DNA of 64,000 nt from contig CANMVC010000002.1 of the NCBI GenBank assembly GCA_947501325.1, forward strand, positions 1 to 64,000, given 5' to 3'. Under the pieces are notes generated by a model that saw only the letters and a list, made by a program, of their open reading frames with translations, did not search any database and was not told the origin of the DNA. Shown here one piece after another: positions 25,902 through 35,654 of the stretch. Position numbers and translations under genes: made by a program. The stretch is from an uncultured Sphingomonadaceae bacterium. GTDB lineage: Bacteria > Pseudomonadota > Alphaproteobacteria > Sphingomonadales > Sphingomonadaceae. Every line of letters begins with the position of its first letter. The stretch's first letter is position 1.

Positions 25902-25921
25902 GTCGCAAACAGAAAAAATTG

Positions 25922-25955
25922 AAAGGGCTCGCCACGATATGGTGGGCCCTTTTTC
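25922..25955 (+). terminator. Rho-independent terminator after the TonB receptor gene
   Basis: AAAGGGC and CCAC pair with GGTG and GCCCTTT around a GATAT loop with a small bulge, and the hairpin is followed by a T-run. It lies about 20 bases after the stop codon. Confidence 0.8.
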
Positions 25956-26018
25956 TTTGGTAGCGCTCCGGTGCGGTCACTGGTTGACGAATCTGCGCAT
26001 AATCCCTAAATTTGACCC

Positions 26019-26576
26019 ATGGCCATATTACCGATCCTTGAAGTTCCCGACCCGCGTCTGAAAACTGTTTCAGAGCCGGTCACAGTGTTTGACGACGAGT
26101 TGAAAACGCTCATCGCCGACATGTTTGAAACCATGTATGATGCGCCGGGCATTGGTCTTGCTGCGATACAGGTCGGCGTGCCCAAGCGGATATTGGTGAT
26201 CGATCTTCAGGAACCGGCCGAACATGATCACGAACATGGCGAGCATTGTAATCACGACCATGATGTGGTGCGCGATCCCAAAGTGTTCATTAATCCCGAA
26301 ATTCTTAATCCTTCCGAAGATTTGAATGTCTATAGCGAAGGCTGTCTTTCGGTGCCGGAGCAATATGCCGACGTCGAACGCCCCGCCGCAATCACCGCGC
26401 GCTGGCAGGATGAAAACGGCAAGCAATATGAAGAACAGATGGACGGCTTGCTCGCCACCTGTTTGCAGCATGAGATGGATCATCTCGAAGGCATATTGTT
26501 TATCGACCATCTATCCCGCCTGAAACGGCAGATGGTGCTGAAGAAGCTTGCAAAGCATCGTAAGGAAGCGGCTTAA
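26019..26576 (+). CDS. def: Peptide deformylase with a His-rich insertion
   Basis: This enzyme removes the formyl group from new protein N-termini. All three metal motifs are present: GIGLAAIQVG (residues 44-53), EGCLSVP with Cys109, and HEMDH with His151, Glu152 and His155. At 185 residues it is somewhat long for the family. The extra length is a His/Asp/Glu-rich stretch at 68-82 (EHDHEHGEHCNHDHD) placed between motifs I and II, where other enzymes have a short loop. It could buffer or deliver the active-site metal, which is inference. The gene is not adjacent to fmt. Confidence 0.95.
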   Translation: MAILPILEVPDPRLKTVSEPVTVFDDELKTLIADMFETMYDAPGIGLAAIQVGVPKRILVIDLQEPAEHDHEHGEHCNHDHDVVRDPKVFINPEILNPSEDLNVYSEGCLSVPEQYADVERPAAITARWQDENGKQYEEQMDGLLATCLQHEMDHLEGILFIDHLSRLKRQMVLKKLAKHRKEAA

Positions 26577-26590
26577 TCCCATTGGTATCG

Positions 26591-26669
26591 TCATCCTGTA
26601 CTTGCTTCAGGATCTATTTGCAGTCTCTAGCGAAGCGCTGCCGAGGTGCTGAAGCAAGTCTAGCATGGC
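26591..26669. repeat. Palindromic intergenic repeat of a second family
   Basis: The left arm at 26591-26615 and the right arm at 26644-26668 share the core ACTTGCTTCAG and its reverse complement, with scattered mismatches outside it. The sequence resembles the short palindromes beginning TCATCCTGAACTTGTTTCAG that I recall as common between genes in sphingomonad genomes. It separates def from rmuC. Confidence 0.6.
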
Positions 26670-26757
26670 AAATTTTTTCGGCTTCAGAAGACCCGCTATT
26701 GCATGTCAAGCGGCAAGGGCGTAGGTTCTTGTTTCGTTCTATTTGAAAGGACCTGCT

Positions 26758-28149
26758 TTGGACGCTGTTGTCGCTCTCCTTATCGCTATTGTTACCCTGA
26801 TCATTGGACTGGCTGCAGGCTGGTTTGTCGGCGGGCGAACAGCGGCTGCCTCCGGCAAGGCAGCGGAGGAAACAGCGGCTTCATTAAGGACCATGCTCGA
26901 TGGCGTTCAGGCTGAGCGGGATACGGCAAGGTCCGAACGCGACCTGATCCGCGATGACAGGGATGAGGCGCGGCAATTATTGGCTTCGCTCGAAGCCGAT
27001 GCGCGCAATCATGAAAAGCAATTGCAGCAACTGGTGGAAGCCAAAGAATCTCTGACCGCGCAATTTTCCGAAGTTGGTGCGAAAATGCTGGAAACCGCGC
27101 AACGCCAGTTTCTGGAACGTGCCGATCAGCGTTTTGATCAAGCCAATGAAAAAGGCGGCGAAAAAATCGCCAAATTGCTCCAGCCGGTGCATCAGCGGCT
27201 TGCGACCTATGAAGAATCGATCAAGAAAATCGAGAAGGAACGTACCGAATCCTATGCCGGAATAACGGCGACGATTGAGCAAGTGCGTCAGGGGCAGGAC
27301 AGGGTGCAGCAGGAAGCCGCGCGTCTCGTCAACAGCCTGCGCAACGCCCCCAAATCACGCGGGCGCTGGGGTGAGCAGCAGCTGAAAAACGTCCTCGAAA
27401 GCTGCGGGCTGTCCGAACATACCGATTTTGTAACCGAACAGAGCATTGATACTGACGAAGGCCGCCTGCGCCCCGATGCGGTGATCAGTGTCCCGGGCGG
27501 ACGTAAACTCGTCATTGATGCCAAAGTCTCACTGAATGATTATCAGGACGCATTCGAAGCAGAGGATGAGGCGGCCCGCAAATTTGCGATGGCGCGGCAT
27601 TGCAATTCGATGAAAGCACATGTCGATGGTTTGTCGAAAAAGGCCTATTGGGACCAGTTTGAAGATGCACCGGATTATGTGATCATGTTTGTGCCCGGCG
27701 AGCATTTTCTGTCCGCCGCTCTGGAGCATGAACCAACGCTGTGGGATCATGCCTTTGAAAAGAAAGTCCTGCTTGCTACACCCACCAATCTCGTTGCCAT
27801 CGCGCGCACGGTCGCGGGCGTCTGGCGGCAAGAGAAAATGGCAGCGGAAGCCAAGCAGATTGGGCAATTGGGCAAGGAAATGTACGACCGGCTCGCGGTT
27901 GCGGGAGAGCATTTGAAGCGTATGGGCTCTGGCCTTGGTAGCGCTGTTGGTAATTACAACAAATTTGTCGGCAGTTTCGAACGCAATGTCATGGCAACGG
28001 GGCGGAAATTTGCCGAGCTTAATGTGGAGACGGGCAAGAAAGACCTTGAGCCTGTGGCCGAAATAGAAGCCCTTCCTCGCTATTCCAACGAAGTAGAGGC
28101 GGCGTTAATTGAAGATGACCGCGACGTAAAAGACGAAGCTGCTGAATAA
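26758..28149 (+). CDS. rmuC: DNA recombination protein RmuC
   Basis: RmuC-family proteins are membrane-anchored, have a PD-(D/E)XK nuclease-like domain, and limit inverted-repeat recombination. This one has 463 residues. An N-terminal membrane helix (VVALLIAIVTLIIGLAAGWF) is followed by a long coiled coil to about residue 170. The conserved domain contains GRWGEQQLKNVLESCGL and RPDAVISVPGGRKLVIDAKVSL, with the nuclease-like Asp and Lys. The TTG at 26758 is chosen as start because AAAGGA is spaced six bases before it; a TTG at 26743 is an alternative with poorer signals. Confidence 0.92.
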   Translation: MDAVVALLIAIVTLIIGLAAGWFVGGRTAAASGKAAEETAASLRTMLDGVQAERDTARSERDLIRDDRDEARQLLASLEADARNHEKQLQQLVEAKESLTAQFSEVGAKMLETAQRQFLERADQRFDQANEKGGEKIAKLLQPVHQRLATYEESIKKIEKERTESYAGITATIEQVRQGQDRVQQEAARLVNSLRNAPKSRGRWGEQQLKNVLESCGLSEHTDFVTEQSIDTDEGRLRPDAVISVPGGRKLVIDAKVSLNDYQDAFEAEDEAARKFAMARHCNSMKAHVDGLSKKAYWDQFEDAPDYVIMFVPGEHFLSAALEHEPTLWDHAFEKKVLLATPTNLVAIARTVAGVWRQEKMAAEAKQIGQLGKEMYDRLAVAGEHLKRMGSGLGSAVGNYNKFVGSFERNVMATGRKFAELNVETGKKDLEPVAEIEALPRYSNEVEAALIEDDRDVKDEAAE

Positions 28150-28168
28150 CCTTGTTCTCAAGGATTTT

Positions 28169-28579
28169 TCAGGTCGCGGCGGGGTCCGATAGCAGGTCAC
28201 CACCACAACCACTATGATGCCCACTTCCGCTGACGGAAACGGTCACCGTGTCGGCATATTTGCGGTCGCTCATCCCGTCGTTGCATTCCTCGTTCGACGT
28301 GACAGTTACGGTAATGTTATTCTGATCGTTAAAGCCCTTGATTTCCCAGCCGGTTGCGGTTTGATTCATTCTCTGAACCGGAAGAGTGAAATCGTTGGTA
28401 CCATCCTGCGATTTATGGATAATCTCATCATTTTGAATATCGACAGTCCAGCCCGGTTCCGTGCCATAAGCTTTATATTCGCTGAGCTTTTCTTCCGCCT
28501 GTGGTGCTTGCTCCGGTTCCTGGCCGCAAGCGACCAGTAAAAGTGGTAGAATAGGCATCGCCAATAGAGCGTTTTTCAT
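28169..28579 (-). CDS. Small lipoprotein with a GTEPGW motif
   Basis: This is a predicted lipoprotein of 136 residues with lipobox LVAC near residue 18. After a charged linker it has YGTEPGWTVDI, resembling the GTEPFW motif seen in a family of small periplasmic proteins of unknown function (COG3650-like), and a C-terminal part with a few Cys that may form disulfides. The start at 28579 is preceded by GGGAGAG. It is transcribed leftward in the same direction as the rRNA methylase gene, which ends at 28635 upstream of it. The function is unknown. Confidence 0.7.
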   Translation of the reverse strand: MKNALLAMPILPLLLVACGQEPEQAPQAEEKLSEYKAYGTEPGWTVDIQNDEIIHKSQDGTNDFTLPVQRMNQTATGWEIKGFNDQNNITVTVTSNEECNDGMSDRKYADTVTVSVSGSGHHSGCGGDLLSDPAAT

Positions 28580-28634
28580 AATTCTCTCCCCCAAAATGCA
28601 TGATAGCACATCGGGGAATATTAGCTAATCGTGA

Positions 28635-29447
28635 TTATTTTCTTCGCTGGTTCAGCACTTCATAGGCCATAACCGCACTGGCAATGGCCGCATTCAGGCT
28701 GTCGGCCTTGCCCATCATAGGCATTTTGACCAGCAGATCGCAGGCGGTTTCATAGTCTTCCGGCAATCCTTGCGCCTCATTGCCGATCAGCAGAAATGTC
28801 GGTGCTGCATATTGGACCGACTGATAATCGTTATCCGTATTGAGACTCGTTCCGACCAGTTGCCCATCGCCAGCGGGCAGCCAGTCGATAAATTCTGTCC
28901 AGGGCGCTTGGGTAATTTTCTGCGTGAAAACTGCGCCCATGCTGGCCCGGACCGCTTCAACAGAAAATGGATCGACGCAATCATCGATTAAAATCAAGCC
29001 GCCGGCCCCGACGGCATCACCGGTACGCAATATCGTCCCGAGATTGCCGGGATCGCGCAGCGCTTGCGCCACCAACCATATACCGGACTCGCTGCGATCC
29101 AGATGAGCAAGCGGGGTAGGGTGATCTTCGTAGATGCCGATAATGGACTGCGGATTGGATTTTCCGGACAATTTGGCGATGATGGCTTCGCTGGTTTCAA
29201 TCACCTCGCCGCCGGCTTCAAAAGTCGCCGTTTCGATTTTCTGGGCAAGCGGATGAAGTTCTGTGTCTTCAACGACAATCAGCAGATTGGGTGTTTTTCC
29301 CGCATCCAGCGCCTCGGTCAATATGCGCAGACCTTCGGCGAGGAAATGGCCTTCCCGCTTGCGATGCTTTTTTTCGCGCAGGCTTTTTAGCCGCTTGATT
29401 GTCGGGTTTGAAAAACCGCTAATCTGACGTCTTTCATGCGAGGCCAC
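28635..29447 (-). CDS. TrmH/SpoU family RNA 2'-O-methyltransferase
   Basis: This is a SPOUT-fold RNA methyltransferase of 270 residues. It has an N-terminal substrate-binding domain starting ISGFSNPTIKRLKSLREKKHR. The C-terminal methylase domain carries the SpoU motifs QALRDPGNLGTILRTGDAVG, LIGNEAQGLPEDY and GKADSLNAAIASAVMAYE. It probably methylates a guanosine ribose in 23S rRNA, but the exact site cannot be decided from sequence. The gene lies just after the HPr gene with five bases between them, so it may be part of the chvI-to-HPr operon. Confidence 0.9.
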   Translation of the reverse strand: MASHERRQISGFSNPTIKRLKSLREKKHRKREGHFLAEGLRILTEALDAGKTPNLLIVVEDTELHPLAQKIETATFEAGGEVIETSEAIIAKLSGKSNPQSIIGIYEDHPTPLAHLDRSESGIWLVAQALRDPGNLGTILRTGDAVGAGGLILIDDCVDPFSVEAVRASMGAVFTQKITQAPWTEFIDWLPAGDGQLVGTSLNTDNDYQSVQYAAPTFLLIGNEAQGLPEDYETACDLLVKMPMMGKADSLNAAIASAVMAYEVLNQRRK

Positions 29448-29452
29448 AGATA

Positions 29453-29731
29453 TCAGTCCTCGCCAAAACCATCGACGACTAAACCGGTGAGCTTCTCCAG
29501 AGCCGTTTCGGACTGATGCCCTTCGACAATAATTTCAACGCTGTCGCCTTTGGCCGCGCCGAGCATCATAAGACCCATAATTGACGTTCCGGTGACTTCC
29601 GTCCCGTCTTTTGCAACTTTTACTGACAGGCCTTCGGGCAGCTTGCTGACATAGGTGACAAATTTCGCGCTGGCTCTTGCGTGGAGGCCGCGGCTATTTG
29701 TGATGGCAACGGTTTTGCGATGCACGCTCAC
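29453..29731 (-). CDS. HPr phosphocarrier protein
   Basis: This is a small phosphotransferase carrier of 92 residues. The active-site His17 lies in GLHARAS and the regulatory serine region in TGTSIMGLMMLGAAKG. The GTG at 29731 overlaps the TGA of the EIIA gene (GTGA); the long N-terminal extension of the open frame is not family-like. It works with an EIIA and an HPr kinase in a PTS that, in Alphaproteobacteria, usually regulates rather than imports sugar. The partner Enzyme I is not in this window. Confidence 0.93.
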   Translation of the reverse strand: MSVHRKTVAITNSRGLHARASAKFVTYVSKLPEGLSVKVAKDGTEVTGTSIMGLMMLGAAKGDSVEIIVEGHQSETALEKLTGLVVDGFGED

Positions 29732-30132
29732 GCATCGCTTCCCAGAATTTCGGAAGCAACGCTGATATATTTCTGTCCGGCTTCTTTTGCTGCTGCAACG
29801 GCATCTGTCACATCCATGCACTTGCGCGCGCCATCAAGCCGGATCAGCATAGGCAAGTTGACACCCGCGATGACCTCGACCTTGCCTTTGTCCATCAGAG
29901 AAATAGCAAGATTAGACGGTGTTCCGCCGAATAAGTCTGTAAGAATGATGACGCCTTTGCCACTTTCGACTTTTTCGATGGATTCGGCAATCTCCTGGCG
30001 GCGTTGCTCCATGTCGTCATGGGGCCCGATGCAGACAGATAAAATCGATTTTTGTGGACCGACAACATGCTCCATTGCGGTGACAAATTCGACAGCCAAA
30101 CGGCCGTGGGTAACAAGAACCAAACCGATCAT
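29728..30132 (-). CDS. PTS system EIIA component, mannose family
   Basis: This is an EIIA domain protein of 134 residues. The N-terminus MIGLVLVTHG carries the expected phospho-His (His9), and IILTDLFGGTPSNLA near residue 53 is the family motif. There is no membrane EIIC or EIID partner nearby, so a regulatory function is likely. It overlaps the HPr gene by four bases and follows rapZ by five. Confidence 0.92.
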   Translation of the reverse strand: MIGLVLVTHGRLAVEFVTAMEHVVGPQKSILSVCIGPHDDMEQRRQEIAESIEKVESGKGVIILTDLFGGTPSNLAISLMDKGKVEVIAGVNLPMLIRLDGARKCMDVTDAVAAAKEAGQKYISVASEILGSDA

Positions 30133-30137
30133 TGCGA

Positions 30138-31073
30138 TTAAATACCCTTATTTCCGTTCAGATTCTGCATGGTTTCCAGCGCTTCCATTGGTCGTGACGC
30201 CAGATTGCGATGCGAGACAGTGGGCGAAAATCCACGGTCATGCAAGCTTTTGCGAAGGGCTTCTGCAACATGTACCGATCTGTGACGCCCACCGGTACAA
30301 CCGATCCCGATGTTCACATAGGCTTTACCGGCGCTAATATATTTCGGCAGCAGAAATGCGATCATATCCTCAAATTTCTCCATCGCCTCTGCATAGGCGG
30401 GGTCTTTGGATATATACTCGCCAACGGAATCATCGAGGCCAGTGAGCAGTTTCAGATCTTCATCCCAGAAGGGGTTCGACAGGAATCTGACATCAAATAG
30501 CAGATCGATATTATTGGGCAGCCCTCGCGAAAATCCAAAGCTTGTTATAGTAACAGTCGTGATTTTTGTATCTCGCAGCGTAAATTGCTCGCGAATTTGG
30601 TTTTGCAGATCATTGGCCGACAGGCTGCTGGTATCGATCACGTGATCGGCCCAGCGCCGAAAAGGTTCAAACTGGTTCCGTTCCAGCGCAATGCCTTCCT
30701 TTGCTGGCCGGTCGAGCGCTAATGGATGCCGTCGGCGCGTTTCGGAATAGCGTCGTTCGAGTTCTCCACCCGCACAATCCAGGTAAAGCGTTGATATCTG
30801 GTAATTATCATTCTGCTGTAGCGCCTTTATCCGATTGATCAACTTATCGGGCTCGAACCCGCGCGTTCGACTATCAAAGCCAAGCGCTAATGGCGGATCA
30901 GCATCATTGCGTGAACTGGATGGCGGCGTATTTAACAGGCCCTCAACCAGCCGGATCGGGAAATTGTCCACGGTTTCCCAGCCAATATCTTCCAAAGTCT
31001 TGAGGGCCGTGGATTTGCCAGCGCCGGATAGGCCGGTGATCAACAGGACGTGTTTGCTATTGGATGTTGTCAT
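30138..31073 (-). CDS. rapZ: RNase adapter RapZ (YvcJ family P-loop protein)
   Basis: This is a nucleotide-binding protein of 311 residues. Walker A is ITGLSGAGKST at residues 12-22, and the conserved C-terminal IGCTGGRHRSVHVAEAL is clear. In E. coli the homologue guides RNase E to a small RNA controlling glucosamine-6-phosphate synthase; its role in Alphaproteobacteria is less clear. It overlaps hprK by four bases, and the gene order with hprK, EIIA and HPr is typical of the class. Confidence 0.94.
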   Translation of the reverse strand: MTTSNSKHVLLITGLSGAGKSTALKTLEDIGWETVDNFPIRLVEGLLNTPPSSSRNDADPPLALGFDSRTRGFEPDKLINRIKALQQNDNYQISTLYLDCAGGELERRYSETRRRHPLALDRPAKEGIALERNQFEPFRRWADHVIDTSSLSANDLQNQIREQFTLRDTKITTVTITSFGFSRGLPNNIDLLFDVRFLSNPFWDEDLKLLTGLDDSVGEYISKDPAYAEAMEKFEDMIAFLLPKYISAGKAYVNIGIGCTGGRHRSVHVAEALRKSLHDRGFSPTVSHRNLASRPMEALETMQNLNGNKGI

Positions 31074-31516
31074 AAGGCCTGCTGTCCCTGCAACAGCCGA
31101 CTCAGTGCCATTTCAACCTTGATCGGCGCACTGGCTTCTGCGGGATTTATCGTAATGGTCGGGATGGCCATGGTCATGATTGTTTCTATTTGACTGTCCA
31201 ATGGAAAGCGTTCGGTTTCTGGTTTCAACATCACCTGCAGCTTTAGCGGAATATGTGAAACATGTTTACAGGCAAAAATGCCGAGAGACCGGACTTCGAT
31301 TTTTCCGGCGATTTTTGCTGGGGCGTTTAAGATTATCTGGTTATTATCATGATGCAATTCAACATAGTCATCGCTGATCAGGACCGCCCCTCGATCAATC
31401 AGGCGTAGCGCGAGGTCCGATTTTCCGGCACCCGATGGACCGGACAACATCACACCCGCTCCTTTGATGGCAACGCAGCTCGCATGGCGCGTTTCGTTTG
31501 ATATCTCAGCAGTCAT
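31070..31516 (-). CDS. hprK: HPr kinase/phosphorylase, short alphaproteobacterial form
   Basis: This is the catalytic domain only, 148 residues against about 310 in Gram-positive bacteria. The P-loop GPSGAGKS lies at residues 26-33, followed by LISDDYVEL. The N-terminal domain of the long forms is absent, as is normal for Alphaproteobacteria. It should phosphorylate and dephosphorylate a serine in the HPr encoded two genes downstream. It overlaps chvG by four bases. Confidence 0.92.
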   Translation of the reverse strand: MTAEISNETRHASCVAIKGAGVMLSGPSGAGKSDLALRLIDRGAVLISDDYVELHHDNNQIILNAPAKIAGKIEVRSLGIFACKHVSHIPLKLQVMLKPETERFPLDSQIETIMTMAIPTITINPAEASAPIKVEMALSRLLQGQQAL

Positions 31517-33105
31517 GGTACCGGTGCCTGGGGTAAGCGGATTTCGAAACAGCCGCCTTTTTGACCATCCGGTCGATCAATGACTTCAATGGTGCCTTCA
31601 TGTCCTTCAATGATCGTTTTCGCGATAGCGAGGCCAAGGCCGCTATGCTTGCCGAATGCTTCTCCCATCGGACGATCCGAATGAAAACGTTTGAAAATAT
31701 TCAAGCGCTGCTCTTGGGTAATTCCCGGGCCTGTATCAGAGATCTGGATCACCACTTCATCTCCATCGGGTGTTGCAAGAATTTCGATTAATCCGCCTTC
31801 GGGCGAGAAAGAAACCGCATTGTCGAGGATATTGCTGAAAACACGTTCCAACCGGTCGTCGTCACCCATGACAGTGGCAACACCGCGACCTGGCCGCGCA
31901 AATGCAATTTTCACACTTTCATTGGTATCACGCTGTTCGCGCGCCGCCAGCAATTGATCCAGCATCTTGCCAATATCAACCCGCTCGAATCTCGTTCTGG
32001 CCATCTCGGCATCGACGCGGGATGCTTCCGAGATATCGTTGATCAGCCGGTCGATGCGCCGGACATCGTCATTGGCAATATCCAAAAGCTGCTTCCGCAG
32101 ATCGGGATCATCAACGCGATCCAGACTTTCCAGCGCCGAGCGCAGAGATGCCAGCGGATTCTTGATTTCATGACTGACATCAGCGGCGAAAGCCTCGGTC
32201 GCGTCGATCCGATAACGCAGCGCGCCACTCATGTCGGCCAGCGCGCGGGCGAGCTGGCCGATTTCATCCCGCCGACCCGGCATCCGGGGAACGGTTATTT
32301 CAGGCGCGCGCCCCAGTCGAACCCGGATGGCCGCACGGGCGAGCTTTCTGATGGGGCGGACAATCGTTCGCGCCAGAAATAGCGACAGCAGGATCGAAAC
32401 AAGGGCAGTGAGGAAGATGACCAGCACGACATTTGATCGCTCTGCACGCACGATCCGGGTAATATCCCGTGCATTGGTGGTGAGCAGTAAGAAATGGTCG
32501 CTGCTTGGGATATGGGCGGCGGCGATGATTACCGGTGTGCGATCGGGCGCATAGCGCACCGCGCTATTTGGGCGCTTCGTTTCGGAGAGCTGTTGTAGTT
32601 CTGGCCAAGATGAAACCCGGTCTTCTTCCGGCTCTTCAAAGGCCGTAATCGGGCTGCTGAGGACGATAAATTCAATCGACTGATCAAGTGTCCGGGCGAC
32701 GTCTTTCTGCCAAGGCTGCGTTTCAGGATCCCTCAGGCGATAGCTGGGTTCAGCAAGATCGAAGCTATCGACAATTTTTTCTCCGCTTGCATCATAAAGC
32801 CGCAGTCTGCTTTTCAGGGTCGTGGCAAAGCTTACGATTAGGTCTTCACGGTTTTTGGGCGTCTGCAGATTGAGGGCATCGCTGATAATATGTGTTTGCA
32901 GACGGGCTTGGCTAAGCCGTTCGTGGGTCAATTCATCTCGATAGTTATCCAGATAAAACAAGCTGCCCGCCAAGAGGGCGATCGCGACAATATTGACCGC
33001 CAATATACGGGTGGTGAGCGACAGCCGTGCTGACCATCGCAGGGATAGCTCCGGATCGTCGCTACTCTGCACAGGCTTATTCGTTGTAGCGATAACCGGC
33101 TCCAT
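31513..33105 (-). CDS. chvG: ChvG-type sensor histidine kinase
   Basis: This is a membrane sensor kinase of about 530 residues. Two transmembrane helices (near residues 37-53 and 240-260 from the chosen start) flank a periplasmic sensing domain. A HAMP region, the H-box [19 protein letters not shown], the N-box [10 protein letters not shown] and the G-boxes DTGPGI and GLGLAI follow. It pairs with the response regulator encoded just upstream and senses envelope or acid stress in related bacteria. The start is uncertain: MEPVIATTN at 33105 or an in-frame GTG at 33144, both overlapping chvI. Confidence 0.92.
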   Translation of the reverse strand: MEPVIATTNKPVQSSDDPELSLRWSARLSLTTRILAVNIVAIALLAGSLFYLDNYRDELTHERLSQARLQTHIISDALNLQTPKNREDLIVSFATTLKSRLRLYDASGEKIVDSFDLAEPSYRLRDPETQPWQKDVARTLDQSIEFIVLSSPITAFEEPEEDRVSSWPELQQLSETKRPNSAVRYAPDRTPVIIAAAHIPSSDHFLLLTTNARDITRIVRAERSNVVLVIFLTALVSILLSLFLARTIVRPIRKLARAAIRVRLGRAPEITVPRMPGRRDEIGQLARALADMSGALRYRIDATEAFAADVSHEIKNPLASLRSALESLDRVDDPDLRKQLLDIANDDVRRIDRLINDISEASRVDAEMARTRFERVDIGKMLDQLLAAREQRDTNESVKIAFARPGRGVATVMGDDDRLERVFSNILDNAVSFSPEGGLIEILATPDGDEVVIQISDTGPGITQEQRLNIFKRFHSDRPMGEAFGKHSGLGLAIAKTIIEGHEGTIEVIDRPDGQKGGCFEIRLPQAPVP

Positions 33106-33781
33106 AGAGCGTATCGATGGCGTCAAATTCGGGGTCGACTTCACGGAATTTGCGGCGCAAGCGCTTTATATGGCTGTCGATGGTCCGGTCATCGACATAG
33201 ACGTCATCCTGATATGCGGCATCCATCAACTGGTTGCGGCTTTTGACCACGCCGGGGCGGTTCGCGAGTGTTTCCAGAATCATGAATTCGGTAACGGTCA
33301 GCGTCACATTATCACCATTCCATTTGACCAAATGCCGGGCGGGATCCATTTCCAGGCCGCCACGCACCAATGGTTCCAAGCCTTCGGTATCCGCGTCTTC
33401 ATCGGATAATTTGACCAGTTCAGCCCGTCGCAAGATCGACTTGACCCGCGCGATCAGCAGCCGCTGTGAAAAAGGTTTTTTGATATAATCGTCCGCACCC
33501 ATGGCAAGGCCGAGCGCTTCGTCGAGTTCTTCATCTTTGGAGGTGAGGAAAATTACCGGCAAATTACTCTTCTCACGCACGCGGCGCAACAGCTCCAGTC
33601 CGTCCATTTTGGGCATCTTGATATCGAAAATCCCAAGATCGGGCGGATTGTCGAGTATCGCCTGCAAAGCGGCTTCGCTGTCAGAATAAACACGCGTGAC
33701 AAAGCCTTCGGCTTGCATGGCAATCGAGACAGAGGTCAATATGTTCCGGTCATCATCAACAAGGGCAATATTTGCGGCCAT
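33077..33781 (-). CDS. chvI: ChvI-type response regulator (OmpR family)
   Basis: This is a two-domain transcriptional regulator of 234 residues. The receiver domain has the acidic pair LVDDDRN near the N-terminus, the phospho-Asp in [13 protein letters not shown] near 54, and Lys in IKKPF. The C-terminal winged helix includes [21 protein letters not shown] and AGYRYNE. The start is ATG at 33781; a TTG sits directly before it. It is divergent from pckA, whose homologue is a ChvI-controlled gene in several Alphaproteobacteria. Confidence 0.94.
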   Translation of the reverse strand: MAANIALVDDDRNILTSVSIAMQAEGFVTRVYSDSEAALQAILDNPPDLGIFDIKMPKMDGLELLRRVREKSNLPVIFLTSKDEELDEALGLAMGADDYIKKPFSQRLLIARVKSILRRAELVKLSDEDADTEGLEPLVRGGLEMDPARHLVKWNGDNVTLTVTEFMILETLANRPGVVKSRNQLMDAAYQDDVYVDDRTIDSHIKRLRRKFREVDPEFDAIDTLYGAGYRYNE

Positions 33782-34044
33782 CAATAAGGTTTATCCCTTT
33801 ATCATTTGCAAAGTTAAACTCCTAAACGACCTAATTGAAGCAAAGCGCTGGCACAAGGACGCATGTTGAACTGCTCAAACACATCACAAATGACCATCGT
33901 TGTCATTTTTCCCATAACGAAACACGCGGTTTGGCTAGCCAATCTGGTAATTTGACCGACTCGTTACGGTAAGTTAAGCGCCACAACAAATCTGCCGAAT
34001 CCGGCAATCATCCATTCCTAATTTCAAGCCTTAGGGGAATAACC

Positions 34045-35640
34045 GTGCCACAAGTTTCGTCTGTTACATTAAATGATCAAGGTTTCGCCTCAAAGGCAAA
34101 GCAGCATTGGAACCTCGGCGCGGCCGCATTGGTGGAAGCTGCCGTATCGCGCGGCGAAGGACATCTTGCAAAAGACGGTCCTTTGGTTGTCGAAACAGGG
34201 AAGCACACCGGTCGCTCTGCCAATGACAAATTCATTGTTCGCGACGGCGAGACGGAAGACAGCGTATGGTGGGGCAAGACCAACGTCAGCATGACACCTG
34301 AGCATTTTGCTGCCCTGAAGGAAGATTTCCTGAAAGTTGTAGCGGATAAAGAAACGTTGTTTGTTCAGGATCTTTTCGGCGGTTCACAGCCAGAACATCG
34401 CGTCAATGTCCGCGTCATTAATGAGTTGGCTTGGCATAATCTTTTTATCCGTACCATGCTCGTCCGCCCGACTGGCGAAGAACTGGCCGGATTTGATCCG
34501 GAATATACAATTATCGATCTGCCAAGCTTCAAGGCGGACCCGGAGCGTCACGGTACGCGCAGTGAAACGGTAATCGCTGTAAACCTGACCGAAAAGCTTA
34601 TTCTCATCGGTGGCACCGCTTATGCGGGCGAGATGAAAAAATCTGTATTCGGATTGCTGAACTATTTGCTGCCGCTCGATTCGGTCATGCCGATGCATTG
34701 TTCTTCCAATATGGGACCAGAGGGCGACACCGCAATTTTCTTCGGTTTGTCCGGTACCGGCAAGACAACCTTGTCCGCCGACGCCAGCCGCACCTTGATT
34801 GGTGATGATGAACATGGCTGGTCCGATACTGCCGTGTTCAACTTCGAAGGTGGCTGTTACGCGAAAATGATTCGCTTGTCGGAAGAAGCAGAGCCGGAAA
34901 TCTATGCCACCACCCGCCGTTTTGGTACGGTGTTGGAAAATGTCGTGATGGATCCTGAAACGCGAGAGCTTGATCTGGATGACAACAGCAAAGCGGAAAA
35001 TACCCGCGGGGCTTATCCGATCGACTATATACCCAATACATCCGAAAAAAATATGGGGCCGGTTCCAAAAAATATCATCATGCTGACGGCCGATGCTTTC
35101 GGTGTCTTGCCTCCCATCTCTCGTCTGACACCAGAGCAGGCCATGTATCACTTCCTGTCCGGTTATACCGCTAAGGTAGCTGGCACGGAAATTGGTGTGA
35201 CCGAACCGGAAGCGACTTTCTCCACCTGTTTTGGCGCGCCATTCATGCCCCGACACCCGTCGGTTTATGGGAACCTTCTGAAAGAGCGTATTGCCAAAGG
35301 TGGCGTAAGATGTTGGCTTGTGAATACCGGTTGGACCGGCGGGAAATATGGCGAAGGCAGCCGTATGCCGATTAAAGCAACCCGCGCGTTGCTCAATGCC
35401 GCTTTGGATGGCAGCCTGAATGATGGCGAATTCCGCATCGACAATAATTTCGGTTTTGAAGTGCCAGTATCAGTGCCAGGTGTTGATAGCGCGATCCTCG
35501 ATCCGCGTTCAACCTGGTCAGATGGCGCAGCCTATGATGAGACTGCTCAGAAGCTGGTCAAACTGTTCATCGATAATTTTGAGCAATTTGCCGAGCATGT
35601 GGATCAGAATGTTCGGGAAGCGGCACCGACCGCTGCATGA
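34045..35640 (+). CDS. pckA: Phosphoenolpyruvate carboxykinase (ATP)
   Basis: This enzyme makes phosphoenolpyruvate from oxaloacetate and ATP, the first committed step of gluconeogenesis. It has 531 residues. Visible motifs are [12 protein letters not shown] near residue 51, the P-loop [15 protein letters not shown] around 232-246, and the metal and adenine region [18 protein letters not shown] start is used at 34045. The 263-base gap from chvI must hold both promoters, which fits the known link between ChvGI and pckA. It ends convergently next to an uncharacterised gene. Confidence 0.96.
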   Translation: MPQVSSVTLNDQGFASKAKQHWNLGAAALVEAAVSRGEGHLAKDGPLVVETGKHTGRSANDKFIVRDGETEDSVWWGKTNVSMTPEHFAALKEDFLKVVADKETLFVQDLFGGSQPEHRVNVRVINELAWHNLFIRTMLVRPTGEELAGFDPEYTIIDLPSFKADPERHGTRSETVIAVNLTEKLILIGGTAYAGEMKKSVFGLLNYLLPLDSVMPMHCSSNMGPEGDTAIFFGLSGTGKTTLSADASRTLIGDDEHGWSDTAVFNFEGGCYAKMIRLSEEAEPEIYATTRRFGTVLENVVMDPETRELDLDDNSKAENTRGAYPIDYIPNTSEKNMGPVPKNIIMLTADAFGVLPPISRLTPEQAMYHFLSGYTAKVAGTEIGVTEPEATFSTCFGAPFMPRHPSVYGNLLKERIAKGGVRCWLVNTGWTGGKYGEGSRMPIKATRALLNAALDGSLNDGEFRIDNNFGFEVPVSVPGVDSAILDPRSTWSDGAAYDETAQKLVKLFIDNFEQFAEHVDQNVREAAPTAA

Positions 35641-35654
35641 CCTGAGGCTTCTCG

